Shown piece after piece: positions 1 through 9,500 of a stretch of 64,000 nucleotides of DNA. The stretch's first letter is position 1. Every line of letters starts with the position of its first letter. The notes beneath the pieces were generated by a model. The model had not been told where the DNA came from. It ran no database searches and saw nothing but the letters and a program-made list of their open reading frames with translations. The position numbers and the translations under genes were made by a program. This stretch comes from Marinobacter szutsaonensis (GTDB lineage Bacteria > Pseudomonadota > Gammaproteobacteria > Pseudomonadales > Oleiphilaceae): positions 2,728,001 through 2,792,000 of the forward strand of contig NZ_BAAAFC010000001.1 in the NCBI RefSeq assembly GCF_039523335.1. The letters are read 5' to 3'.

Positions 1-1
1 T

Positions 2-310
2 CTGCTGTTTTTGGGGGTGTTCATTGCGGGTTCCGCATTGGCGGGTCTTGGCGGCGCCATGTGGGCCATGTATGAGGAGCTGATTACGGCGCATATGGGC
101 GACGAGCTGATGATCTCGGTGGTGGTGGTCATCATCCTGGGTGGTCTGGGCTCTGTGAAGGGCTGTTTCTTTGGCGCAATCCTGGTCGGTCTCATCAATC
201 TGTATGTGGGCTTTCTTGAACCCCGCCTTGCGGCGGTTGCCACGGTAGGGCTGATGGTGGCCGTACTGATGTGGCGGCCTCAGGGACTGATCCCGGTGAT
301 TCGAGTATAG
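2..310 (+). CDS. livH: Branched-chain amino acid ABC transporter permease LivH (C-terminal fragment)
   Basis: The frame is open from the first bases of the window, so the gene starts upstream and only its last ~100 residues are seen. The visible part is very hydrophobic and contains the conserved stretch around VVVIILGGLGSVKG, typical of the C-terminal part of LivH-type inner-membrane permeases that move leucine, isoleucine and valine. It ends 9 nt before the ATG of the next gene, a LivM-type permease, and LivH and LivM normally form a heterodimeric channel. The substrate could also be urea or another amide, because UrtB/UrtC belong to the same family and the binding protein and ATPases lie outside the window. 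Confidence 0.85.
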   Translation: MLFLGVFIAGSALAGLGGAMWAMYEELITAHMGDELMISVVVVIILGGLGSVKGCFFGAILVGLINLYVGFLEPRLAAVATVGLMVAVLMWRPQGLIPVIRV

Positions 311-319
311 GAGTTGGAC

Positions 320-1513
320 ATGCTGTCGAATCTGTTGTCGGGGGATTACCCCCGGAGCCGCACACTGATGGCAATACTGGCCATTATTATGGGCGTTCTG
401 GCTTTCGGGCCATTCCTGTTCCCGGGTGTTCGGGCGTTTTCCATGATGGGTATGATCTGTGTGTTCATCATTCTGGTGGCGTCCTACGATCTGATGCTCG
501 GGTATACCCACATAGTGTCCTTTGCCCACACCATGTTCTTCGGGATTGGCGCCTATGGCGTGGCCATGGCCACGGATGCCTGGGGCAAGGGGTTTGATTC
601 GGTGTTGCTGGGCGCCGCCGGGGCACTGCTGGTCACGGTGATGCTGGCGCTGTTGCTGGGGTTGCTGTCCTTGCGAGTGAAGGCCATCTTCTTTGCGCTG
701 GTGACCCTGGCCGTGGCCTTCGCGTTCCTGAGCCTAGTCACTCAGCTCTATCCAATTACCGGTGGCGAGGATGGTATGCGCGTGCTCGTCCCTCGGGAAC
801 TGGGGCCGGCGTTCCGCCCTCTAGACGATTCTCTGACTGGGTTCAGCCTGCCGGATGCTGTGGCCGTGCTGGTGGGGCAGTCAGCCTGGCAGGACGTGTT
901 CTTTGATGTCCGGATCAATGGCCGAACATTGATGTACTACGTGGCTTTCGGCTCCTCGGTGTTGGCTTTTTTGTTCCTGCTTCGAGTGGTGAATTCACCG
1001 TTTGGCAAGGTGCTCCAGGCCATTCGCGAAAACGAGTTCAGAGCCCAGGCGCTTGGTTACAACACAGTGTTGTATCGCACTGCCGTAGTGGTGATGTCTG
1101 CGTTGCTAGCTTGCCTGGCGGGGGTGCTGTTTGCGCTCATCAATCGCTATGTGAACCCGGAAAACACGCTGGCGTTTGACCTGATGGTCTTCATCCTGCT
1201 GATGTGCGTGATGGGCGGCATGGGAACCATGTATGGATCTGTCATCGGTGTCACGCTCTTCTTGCTTGCGCAAAATTATCTGCAGGATCTTCTGAAACTG
1301 CTGGTTGAACAGCTACCTCCGGACAGTGCCCTGGCTCATCTGGTTGGGCCGGAACGCTGGTTGCTGTGGTTCGGCCTCCTGTTTGTGCTCAGTGTGTATT
1401 TCTTCCCTTCAGGCGTTGTTGGGCAGTTGCGAGTATGGGCTGCCCGCTCCCATCAAATGCCTTCCACTCTGGAGGCTGTCGAATTAGACGAGCCCAAAAC
1501 TCAGTCCCAATAA
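320..1513 (+). CDS. livM: Branched-chain amino acid ABC transporter permease LivM
   Basis: A 397-residue polytopic inner-membrane protein with about ten hydrophobic segments. It contains the permease signature region GKVLQAIRENEFRAQALG (about residues 230-250) and the GGMGTMYGSVIG stretch near residue 295, both typical of LivM. The ATG at 320 is chosen because GGAG lies 6 nt upstream; an in-frame TTG at 314 would overlap that ribosome binding site. It follows livH closely and should be in one transcript with it. The family role is import of branched-chain amino acids together with LivH and the LivG/LivF ATPases; the exact substrate is inferred. Confidence 0.88.
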   Translation: MLSNLLSGDYPRSRTLMAILAIIMGVLAFGPFLFPGVRAFSMMGMICVFIILVASYDLMLGYTHIVSFAHTMFFGIGAYGVAMATDAWGKGFDSVLLGAAGALLVTVMLALLLGLLSLRVKAIFFALVTLAVAFAFLSLVTQLYPITGGEDGMRVLVPRELGPAFRPLDDSLTGFSLPDAVAVLVGQSAWQDVFFDVRINGRTLMYYVAFGSSVLAFLFLLRVVNSPFGKVLQAIRENEFRAQALGYNTVLYRTAVVVMSALLACLAGVLFALINRYVNPENTLAFDLMVFILLMCVMGGMGTMYGSVIGVTLFLLAQNYLQDLLKLLVEQLPPDSALAHLVGPERWLLWFGLLFVLSVYFFPSGVVGQLRVWAARSHQMPSTLEAVELDEPKTQSQ

Positions 1514-1518
1514 CCCAA

Positions 1519-1538
1519 GGGTGACCGCTCGGTCACCC
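1519..1538 (+). terminator. Hairpin after livM
   Basis: GGGTGACC, a 4-nt loop and GGTCACCC form a perfect 8-bp stem just after the livM stop. There is no long T run, so it is either a weak terminator or an mRNA 3'-stabilising hairpin. Confidence 0.5.
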
Positions 1539-1644
1539 TGCCTCCGAACCTAAGGTCTTGTGCTTTCAGGCTACCCATGAGGTTGGCCGGGACACGTTCG
1601 GCCTAGGAATAGCAACAACAAAAACCGAAAGAAAGGTAGCAGCT

Positions 1645-2985
1645 ATGAAAATGACAACACCGAAAATTGTTATCCAAAAAAAGTATCTGCCAATGCATAT
1701 TGCTGCGGTACTTGGATTTACGGCGCCCACGAGCCAGGCAATGGACTTGGATTACGATTTGGGTGCGGACTATCGGGCAACAGCATTTTATGTGCAGTCT
1801 GATGCTCTCGACACTGGAGGCCGCTATGGCAGTAATAACGACAACGGCTTGGCTCATCTCTTAAGGCTTAATGGAACTATAAAAGATCCTGAATCCGGCG
1901 TATCACTGCACGCGACAGTTGAACTGGCGGGGGACCGTTGGAGTGGGGATCTTCGTGACTATGAAACAACAGATGACCGCAGTTACAACCGCGGCAGTCG
2001 CAGCGATAACGTTCGCCTGGATCAGGCCTATGTGCAAGTACCTGTAGGCGATGCCATTACCCGGATTGGCCGTATGTCGGCTAATTTCAATAACTGCTTT
2101 CTGGTTTGTGATGATCGCCGGGACAGAGTGTTGGTACTGCTGCCAACAGAGCACGTAACGCTCATTAGCGTTTACGACCGGCGGGCTGATACGGACAGTT
2201 TTTTCAATCAGGACAACGGCGATCTACTGGCTTTCGGGGGAGCCGGCAAGCTGTATGACTGGACCGCTGAATTAATTTATATCCACTGGTTTAATAACTT
2301 CAATGGCGACTATACCGATCCCGCGACAGAGGGGGCGCCGAACCCATTTGTTCTTCAAGACTTGGATCTATTTTCGGGACGTTTTGCCGGTAGTTTGGGT
2401 GAAATAGCAGACGTTACATTGGGTGCGACATGGACCGCCAACGGTAAAGCAGATTTAGCGGATGATGGTCGGTTTTTCATAGACCAATCTTGGGCTGGCT
2501 ACTTCAGGATAGGTCAGGATTTGGGGGACCTTTCCCTGGATGCCCAGTATGTCGCAACCCGGGATGGTGGCTTGATCTCACCAGGGTTTGATACCTACGC
2601 CAGTATTATAAACAGCAATCCGGACGCCACTAATAGTCCGAACAGCCTCTATAGAATGGGCGGTGCATATGGCTTGGAGGATCTAGATGAAGACTTGGTG
2701 ATTGGGCGTATCGGCTATCAACTGACGTCCAAGGTGGACCTGGCACTCGCAGTTGGTCAGCTGACCATTAGCTCGGCTGGGAAGGATGACGCGAGTATGG
2801 TTTATGACCTGAATCTTGGTTATCAAGCTACAGACCGGGTGCGTGTCTGGAGTCGCATTGGCATGCTGGAAGCCAACCAACAGGGCTCTTTGACCAGTAA
2901 TTCACTGGTAGGTGATTTGCCAAATAATAGCTTTGCTGAAGATGATCTTCTTACCGCAAGTCTCAATCTAAGTGTTGAATTCTAA
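1645..2985 (+). CDS. Outer-membrane beta-barrel (porin-like) protein
   Basis: A 446-residue protein starting at the ATG behind AAAGGTAG; the open frame extends further upstream but without an initiation signal. The N-terminus is basic then hydrophobic and ends with ...PTSQAMD, which fits a signal peptide cleaved near residue 32. The mature part alternates polar and hydrophobic residues, is rich in Gly, Asp, Tyr and aromatic girdle positions, and ends in a phenylalanine (SLNLSVEF), the usual BamA recognition end of outer-membrane barrels. No specific porin family was recognised. It lies 131 nt after livM with a hairpin between, so it is probably a separate transcript. Passage of a substrate for the LIV transporter is a guess from position only. 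Confidence 0.7.
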   Translation: MKMTTPKIVIQKKYLPMHIAAVLGFTAPTSQAMDLDYDLGADYRATAFYVQSDALDTGGRYGSNNDNGLAHLLRLNGTIKDPESGVSLHATVELAGDRWSGDLRDYETTDDRSYNRGSRSDNVRLDQAYVQVPVGDAITRIGRMSANFNNCFLVCDDRRDRVLVLLPTEHVTLISVYDRRADTDSFFNQDNGDLLAFGGAGKLYDWTAELIYIHWFNNFNGDYTDPATEGAPNPFVLQDLDLFSGRFAGSLGEIADVTLGATWTANGKADLADDGRFFIDQSWAGYFRIGQDLGDLSLDAQYVATRDGGLISPGFDTYASIINSNPDATNSPNSLYRMGGAYGLEDLDEDLVIGRIGYQLTSKVDLALAVGQLTISSAGKDDASMVYDLNLGYQATDRVRVWSRIGMLEANQQGSLTSNSLVGDLPNNSFAEDDLLTASLNLSVEF

Positions 2986-3017
2986 GGTCCACACGGGGGC
3001 ATAAAGTGTCCTGCTTT

Positions 3018-3049
3018 GGGCATCAGCCTTGGGTTGATGCCCTTTTTTT
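3018..3049 (+). terminator. Rho-independent terminator of the porin-like gene
   Basis: GGGCATCA and TGATGCCC (3018-3025 and 3035-3042) form a perfect 8-bp stem with a 9-nt loop, followed by seven Ts. Confidence 0.9.
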
Positions 3050-3235
3050 ACGTTTTACTTGGAAATCGCTTTTACGGTTAGAGAAGGCTGCGGCTTTGAA
3101 TTCATGGGTAAGTGAAGGCCAGCACGCACAGGTTGGGTTAATGAAAACGAAGAAGGAGTGAGGAACGGACGCTGGATTAAGCTGACAGGAGGATAGGGGC
3201 GAACTCAGATCGCCCTTGGACGATATTCGGGCTTC

Positions 3236-3282
3236 GGCCCGCCCGTCAGGATTCGAACCTGAGACCTTTCCTCCGGAGGGCA
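3236..3282 (-). repeat. Truncated tRNA-Arg(CCG) 3' half; putative attachment-site copy
   Basis: These 47 nt match the 3' half (anticodon loop through T arm to acceptor) of the intact tRNA-Arg gene at 14283-14359, with one base missing after GACCTTT. The 5' half is absent, so this is not a functional tRNA. It has the same orientation as the intact gene and lies about 11 kb beyond its 3' end, as expected for the distal att copy of an element integrated in a tRNA 3' end. The 29 nt just to the left (3203-3231) recur with three mismatches at 14117-14145. Confidence 0.8.
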
Positions 3283-3773
3283 GACCCTTACATAATCTTA
3301 AATGCTCAAAGCTGTAATAGATCGGTTCTAAACGTTGATTTAAAAAGGATAATAGAGAATTGGGGTTAGGATATCAGGTCGATTAATGTCACAGAAGGTC
3401 TCGGATTTTAGGCACACAGTGAGAAAATTGAAGGTGCTAAAAATGACCATTGCTCACTAGTGAATCGGTGGAGGGCTCCTTTTTTAAAAAGACATCCAGC
3501 ATGGTTTTGGATTCTTAGGAAGGATTTGCTTATGGGAAAGAGAAGTGTGAACTGTTTGGCAGTTATATTTGGTTTGACAGAATTTGACAGTTCTTGCGAG
3601 TGTCCCGCAGGTTTGGTCCTTCTTTTCTCTATGCCTGCTCTATAGACTTGGGACCCTTAAGTATTCTGTAGGCAGGGACGCTGACTAATATCGCACCGAT
3701 ATTACTTGGGTATTGGATAAACCCACCTCCTGCATCACTACAGTGTGTTTCATATGCAAGCGGAGTCTTGGCT
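3283..3773. other. AT-rich intergenic region upstream of the island operon
   Basis: No credible gene is seen: the short open frames lack ribosome binding sites and recognisable composition. The region is clearly AT-richer than the chromosome on either side of the island. It holds two direct TTTGACAG copies 10 nt apart (3573-3580 and 3583-3590), which could be a helical-phase binding site, but no matching -10 box was found at the right distance. The promoter of the three-gene operon should lie here. Confidence 0.5.
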
Positions 3774-6551
3774 GTGGGCAGGAAAAGATCGATTTTGTTT
3801 TTCAATATCGTTGCAGTATTTCTCTTATTTGTTTCTCTCAATGGATATGCGCACAACGGGGAAGTTCACCAGGCCGGTGAGCAAGAGGCAAACTTCAATT
3901 CAGCTCTTCACTGGTTAGAGACCTCTCAACAGCCACTCGGCAACGTAAGCACGCCCTCCGACATCTCAACGAGCTTCCAATCCACCGCAGAGGCGCTCCG
4001 GGTTTTTCAGTTGCTGGAGTCTTCCGGCGCAGACAAGCAGGCTGCCTTGGAATTTCTCCGGGGAGATTTGGCCAGCCTCACTACCGAGCAACTGTCCCGC
4101 TTATTGGTGGCTCTTGCGGAAGCCAACCAAACCTCGAATCAAGAAAAGACAGAGTTGCTATCACGCCAGGGCGCTGATAGCGGTTTTGGTCATTATGCGG
4201 GCTATGACAGTACTCCGCTGGATACCAGCTACGCACTTATGGCATTGCAGGCTGCCGACTCTGATGCTCTTGCCGCCGCGGGGGCATTGCAGTTTTTGTC
4301 CTCGGTACAGTTGCCGAGCGGCGCCTTTGCCGTCTACAACGACCAGCCTTCTGTGATGGTGACAGCGTTGGCGGTCAAAGCATTGAAGGCTTATTTGTAT
4401 ACGCACAATATTTCGGGTGTTTTGAGTCAGGCAGTAGATTTTTTATATGCCAGTCAAAATGAGGAGGGGCACTGGGGAACAGATTGGGAAAGTGCGTTGG
4501 CGCTTCAGGCACTTATTCCAGTTACAACGGACGTAAGTAAATACAGTGGAGCTGTCGATTACCTTAAAAGCAGCCAATCCTTAGAAGGGCATTGGGGGGC
4601 GCAAGTTTACTCGACGTCTCTGTCTGTGTCTGCATTGAAAATGCTTTCCGCAATTGACGTTCCGGTGGATCCCGAAAAAGCAGTTCTTGCCGGTCGATTG
4701 GTGGATTCCTCTTCGGGTGCGAGCATGTCTGAGGCTGCTATTGATGTGATGGGAACCTCAGAGGATGAGGTTGCCATAAAGCCAGATGGCAGCTTTACGG
4801 TTTCAAACCTGAGTGCGGGTTCTTACGTTGTCGCGTATTCAGCGCCGGGTTATCTGGGCGCTTCTCAAAGCGTTACGTTGCGCGAAGGGCAATTCGCGAA
4901 CGTTGGCACCATTCGTCTAGCCGTCGCACCCACAACCGTTTTGGTCACGGGGGTTATAACGGATTCCTCATCAGGAAGTCCGATTGGTGGTGTCACGGTA
5001 ACGTCCACTGCTGGCGGAGCTACAAATAGCACGGTCACGGGTACAGACGGCACTTACCGACTGCTAAGTGAGCCGGGCACCACAGTATTGTCAGCCGTGT
5101 CCTCCGACCATTACCCGGCCGCCGCTTCGGTCGACCTTGTGGCCGGAACCCAGGTCCGCTTTTCCCCATCATTGCAGCCTCTTACCGAAGAACAACCTGA
5201 GAGTTCGAGTGTTGTCGGGACGATTGTTGATGCCAACTCTCAATCGGTTGAGGGGGCGTTGGTAGTTATTTCAGGTGGTAGCAATACGTCTCTTACAGAT
5301 GGAGCCGGTCGGTTTAGTCTTTCTGATTTGAACGGTGGCGAGATCGCGGTAAACGTCTCCAAATCAGGCTTTGAAACGATTGGTTTTAGCCTCGTCGTAC
5401 CCGAGAAAACAACAGTCGATATCGGCCACATTACTCTGAGGGAAGAGGAAGTGCTGCCATCCACCTCGGTGCAGGGGCAGGTTATAGACATGGTGTCGGG
5501 TCTTGGTGTTGCCGGAGCTACGGTTTCTGTTGGCAGCTTGAACGCCACAACTGATGCCAATGGCTTTTATCGAATCACTGGCATCCCAGTGCTTGAATTC
5601 ACTGTCTCGACAAATGCCTCTGGATATCTGTTCTCAAATAAGGATGTCTCGCTTGCCGAACATTCGGATTTGAATCTCGATATCAATATCCGGAAGGCGG
5701 ACCTCGGTGGCGTCAACATTGTTCGAGCGACCACAGAAAAGTCAGCTTATGGTGCCTACGAGCCTGTCTTGATAACGGCTGACGTGAAAAACGAGACAGC
5801 ATTGAATCAAGGCGCCAGGTTCTACGTCCGCGTCAAAGACAGTGCAGGTAATGAAATTGACAGTTTCTCTGGCGTTCATTTGCCGGTTCTGGATCCCCAG
5901 AGTGACCCAGAAGAGTTGATCCACTACCAAGAGCATCTGGATGCGGCTGTTGAGACATTCCTGCCAGGAGAACAAAGAAGTATCCAACTGGAGCAGTGGT
6001 GGAATACCTTGAGAGTTGCGCCAGGCGTATACACTCTGACGGTTCAGGCACTCGACGGCACCACAAGCAATCTGGTCTCTGAGAGCAGTACAACAGTAAC
6101 CGTTGAGCCCACCATGGTACTGGCCTCGTTGGACCCGAAAGGGTCTCCCGGATACGTGTTGCTCAACAATCAAGCCGATGTTGAGTTGTTCGCGGAGATC
6201 CATAACCGATCTAACTCCAACATTAACCTTGAGTTTGATTACACATTCCTTGACCCCGAAGGCCAAGTCATCACTCAGGGACATAGTCAGTTGGATCTTG
6301 CACCTGAAGATACTAATTACCGACAGGTATTGACGGTTTTGCCCTACGACTTTGTCACGAGCGGTGAGTATCGAATTGTCCTGGAGAATGTTTCGGGAGC
6401 AACCGTTACCCGGCAATCAGAAGGCACTGTATTTGTACCTCCGTCAATTCGACTGAGATCTACTCAGTCGCTCAATCCAGGTGAGGTCGTGCCACTGGAG
6501 GGCGTATCGGTGGAGAGCAGCATTCAGGTAGAAGGAGTTGACGGTGAATAA
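3774..6551 (+). CDS. Large exported protein: alpha/alpha-toroid domain plus carboxypeptidase-regulatory-like repeats
   Basis: About 925 residues. The start is taken at GTG 3774 (GGAG 8 nt upstream); TTG 3768 is the alternative. The signal peptide runs to about residue 27 (ending NGYA|HNGE). Residues ~39-296 look like a terpene-cyclase/prenyltransferase-type alpha/alpha toroid, with repeated QNEEGHWG, QSLEGHWG and QLPSGAF motifs. Residues ~306-640 hold four consecutive beta-sandwich repeats of the carboxypeptidase-regulatory type, each with a G.(V/I)(V/I)D...G....A.V pattern followed by a (T)D..G.(F/Y) turn. The remainder looks like CARDB-type Ig-fold modules. No membrane anchor, cell-wall motif or barrel is visible, so it is probably periplasmic or secreted. 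The stop overlaps the next gene. Function is unknown; structural or adhesive roles are inference. Confidence 0.7.
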   Translation: MGRKRSILFFNIVAVFLLFVSLNGYAHNGEVHQAGEQEANFNSALHWLETSQQPLGNVSTPSDISTSFQSTAEALRVFQLLESSGADKQAALEFLRGDLASLTTEQLSRLLVALAEANQTSNQEKTELLSRQGADSGFGHYAGYDSTPLDTSYALMALQAADSDALAAAGALQFLSSVQLPSGAFAVYNDQPSVMVTALAVKALKAYLYTHNISGVLSQAVDFLYASQNEEGHWGTDWESALALQALIPVTTDVSKYSGAVDYLKSSQSLEGHWGAQVYSTSLSVSALKMLSAIDVPVDPEKAVLAGRLVDSSSGASMSEAAIDVMGTSEDEVAIKPDGSFTVSNLSAGSYVVAYSAPGYLGASQSVTLREGQFANVGTIRLAVAPTTVLVTGVITDSSSGSPIGGVTVTSTAGGATNSTVTGTDGTYRLLSEPGTTVLSAVSSDHYPAAASVDLVAGTQVRFSPSLQPLTEEQPESSSVVGTIVDANSQSVEGALVVISGGSNTSLTDGAGRFSLSDLNGGEIAVNVSKSGFETIGFSLVVPEKTTVDIGHITLREEEVLPSTSVQGQVIDMVSGLGVAGATVSVGSLNATTDANGFYRITGIPVLEFTVSTNASGYLFSNKDVSLAEHSDLNLDINIRKADLGGVNIVRATTEKSAYGAYEPVLITADVKNETALNQGARFYVRVKDSAGNEIDSFSGVHLPVLDPQSDPEELIHYQEHLDAAVETFLPGEQRSIQLEQWWNTLRVAPGVYTLTVQALDGTTSNLVSESSTTVTVEPTMVLASLDPKGSPGYVLLNNQADVELFAEIHNRSNSNINLEFDYTFLDPEGQVITQGHSQLDLAPEDTNYRQVLTVLPYDFVTSGEYRIVLENVSGATVTRQSEGTVFVPPSIRLRSTQSLNPGEVVPLEGVSVESSIQVEGVDGE

Positions 6552-9500
6552 GATGGACCAAAATCAGGCTAAGGGAATGGTTACCCGCCTTATCTGCCTC
6601 GTTTTTCTGCTGCTGAGCTTTTCGGTAGCTGAGGCCAGCCATTTTAGATTTGGGCATTTTACTTATAAGGCACGTCCGGATTTATCACCGACAACCGCTG
6701 ACTTTCGAATGACAGTGGCTTTTCGAAGCAGCGCCTTCGGGCACCCCAATATTGGTCAAACGTTCCGCCCGGGAACCTATTATTTCGGAGATGGTTCACG
6801 CTCTAATCATCGTTACCGGGTAATTGCCAGGAATCTTCAGGAGGACTGGGTCGTAGGAGAAGCAATAGACACGCGAAATGAAAACGATGTCGTTCGTCAC
6901 TCTTATCCGGCCCCCAGTAAAAACGGTCAACCGTGGTTAGGTCGATTTGAAAGCTGCTGCAAAATTGGAGGTCTTCGTAACTCGGGTAGCACATGGAGGG
7001 TGTATACCCGGGTGAATTTAGAGGACGGAAACTCTTCTCCGTTTAGCAACCTCCCTCCTATCGTTAGTTGTTCGAAATACGACTGCCGGTTCCTTATTCC
7101 GGCCGTAGATCGCGATGGCGATCAGTTGACCTGGCGTATGTCTACTCGGTCAGAATCTGCTATCAACAGCCTTCCATCGGGCATGAAGGTCGACCGCGAG
7201 ACCGGCTTGTTTACCTGGGACGGCGCTGAATCATTCTCGAATGGCCTGTATACCGTCCAGGTCACCATCGAAGACCGAGATGAAGAAGGTAATGTCAAAA
7301 GCTCAGCTGCTATTGATTTCCTTATCAATTTGCGAGACCAAGGTTCAAATACTTCGCCCGATTTTGATCATCCGCCAACGCCTGAAGCTGGATCCGTTAT
7401 CAAGGCAGTTGTTGGTCAAAAACTGAACCTGACCGTGCAGGCGTCGGATCCGGATCCGAACGACAAGGTTTATCTGAACCATGTCGGCCTACCGGTAGGT
7501 GCAACCTTTGAGCAGACTGTGTCAGGCACGACCACTGGCGTTGCGACGCTCGAGTGGACCCCAACGACCGCGGATATGGGCGAGCACCTGGTCACGTTTC
7601 TTGCGAATGACAATCGGGGCGGGGCGTCGACGCCCGTTTCGGTAACCATTGAAGTGATCAAGCCTGCCATCTCTGATGTGCAAATTGTCAGCACCATTTC
7701 TACCGCTGATATTCAGATCGACAGTAACTCCTACTCTGTTCCGCCGTCTTTGATCGACGTTGAGAACGACCGAACCATCGTGACGTGGAAGTTTGATACG
7801 TTCAGCGTTGGGCAGCTCGAAAATCTCACCACAGAGTTGCATTTGTTCAATGTTGAGCCCGGATCGCAACGTGTTGTTACTGAGAAGCTGGATATCTCAT
7901 ACACGGATATCGACGGGGATCCCGTTCGCGAAACCCTCGGCGAACAAGAGGTGAAGGTGTCGCCGTCGCTCACGACTTTGGGTGTTAATACCGACAAAGA
8001 GGTGTATGCACCGGCGGACCAGGTGGTTATTACGAGCCTGCTCCAGAACCTCAGCGAGATTGAAACCGATGCGCAGGTAGCACTCACGATTGAGGATAAC
8101 CAGCAAGTCAGAGTTGCTGATCTGGGGGTTTTCGATGTCCGGGGTATTGCGCCCAAAGGGCAGGCCTCAGTTCCTACGCAAATCTTCGATACCACCGGTA
8201 CTTATGCCGGAACCTATCAGGTTGTCGGGCAGTTGTTAGGAAGTGAGGGAGAGGTTTTGACGCAGTCCGTCGCTCCTTTTGCCATCACCACAAGCAGCGG
8301 CGCGTTTACTGAGATTGGCGCGCTCGTGACGACGGATAAGCCCACTTACCAGGCGTGGGATCAGGCATTGATCGACCTGCGGGTGCGGAATGTCAGCGCG
8401 AATGGTCTGTTCGATGGCGGTGTTGGGACCTTGCAGGTTAGTCGCCCGAATGGCGAGTTGTTGGCGGAGCAAACCTATAACCTGAATAGTTTAGCGCCAC
8501 AGGGAGCGACTGATCGTCAGTACGCCTTGCCTTTGGTCGACCGTGAGTCTGGGACCTATCGCGTAAGCTGGGTTGTCAGTCAGGAAGGAGAGGTTCTTGC
8601 GACAAGCCAGGCGAATTTCCAGATTGAGCGTTCCGAACTGATGTCGCTCATTGGCGACGTCAATCTGGAGTATTACGACACTGGTGAAGCCAAGGCCTGT
8701 CATTTTGAGACGACGAATCGCAGCTCTCAGGCAGAGGTGACGGCTGACCTGATTTACCAACTGGTAAGTCTGGCCGATGGTTCTGTGATCTCACAGATTC
8801 GCCAAAACGACACACCTGTCAGCAATACCGTTGCTCATCCTTACCAGATCCTGCTGTCCGATCCTCCTGCTTATGGTGGCTATGGCTGTGTCTTGATGGC
8901 GGAGGTTGATGGTGAACTCCTCGAACTCGCAGCGGCTGGCTTTGAGGTAGTGCCGCCCACATTGAATGCCGAAATTGCTCCGGCGGACAAAGGAAAACTC
9001 CTTGTCCTGGTGGATGACTTGGCAACTGCGACACAGGATGTCAATCGGGCCGACCTTCAGCGAGCTTACCTGGAGGATGTGCTAAACGCCCATGGTTGGC
9101 ACTATACCCTGACCGACAACGCAAGTGACTTTAATGGCGAGTTCAATTCAGGACTCTATAGTGCGGTGGCGATTTTCTCTGAAGAAGTGACTCTGGCGCC
9201 GCAAACTGAGCAATTGCTGGTGGAAGCCCAACATAACGGTATGGGGCTGTTGGTCAGCGGGAGCTGGAATCGTCGTAATAATAAAGTAGAAAAAGCGCTG
9301 GGAATTAAGCTTACCGGCAAAAACAACCAGGCCGGCGCGATCCTGGAAAATGGTCATCTCGACAAGCCGGTTACCGGTGACGCGATGGTGTATAAGGGGT
9401 TGGCACTCGCTCATTGTGACGCAGATGTATGGGCAGTCTTTGGAGCCGGCAAGAACGCGAGTGATAGCTGCGCCTACGATGACGCGCCCGCTGCCATTAC

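Noticed and set aside
3236..3310. Functional tRNA-Arg gene
   Set aside because: Only the 3' half is present, with a base missing near the anticodon stem; there is no D arm or 5' acceptor strand.
3471..3486. Terminator GGAGGGCTCCTTTTTT
   Set aside because: Stem of only 4 bp with a 2-nt loop is too small.
3573..3590. Two TTGACA boxes as a promoter for the island operon
   Set aside because: No -10-like hexamer at 16-18 nt from either; only the direct repeat is recorded.
3460..3645. Short plus-strand frame (61 codons) upstream of the island operon
   Set aside because: Weak start context, no family resemblance, and the region reads as leader; treated as non-coding.
5742..6416. Long minus-strand frame (224 codons) inside the first island gene
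   Set aside because: Fully overlaps a coding gene with signal peptide and repeat domains on the plus strand; no recognisable protein or ribosome binding site.
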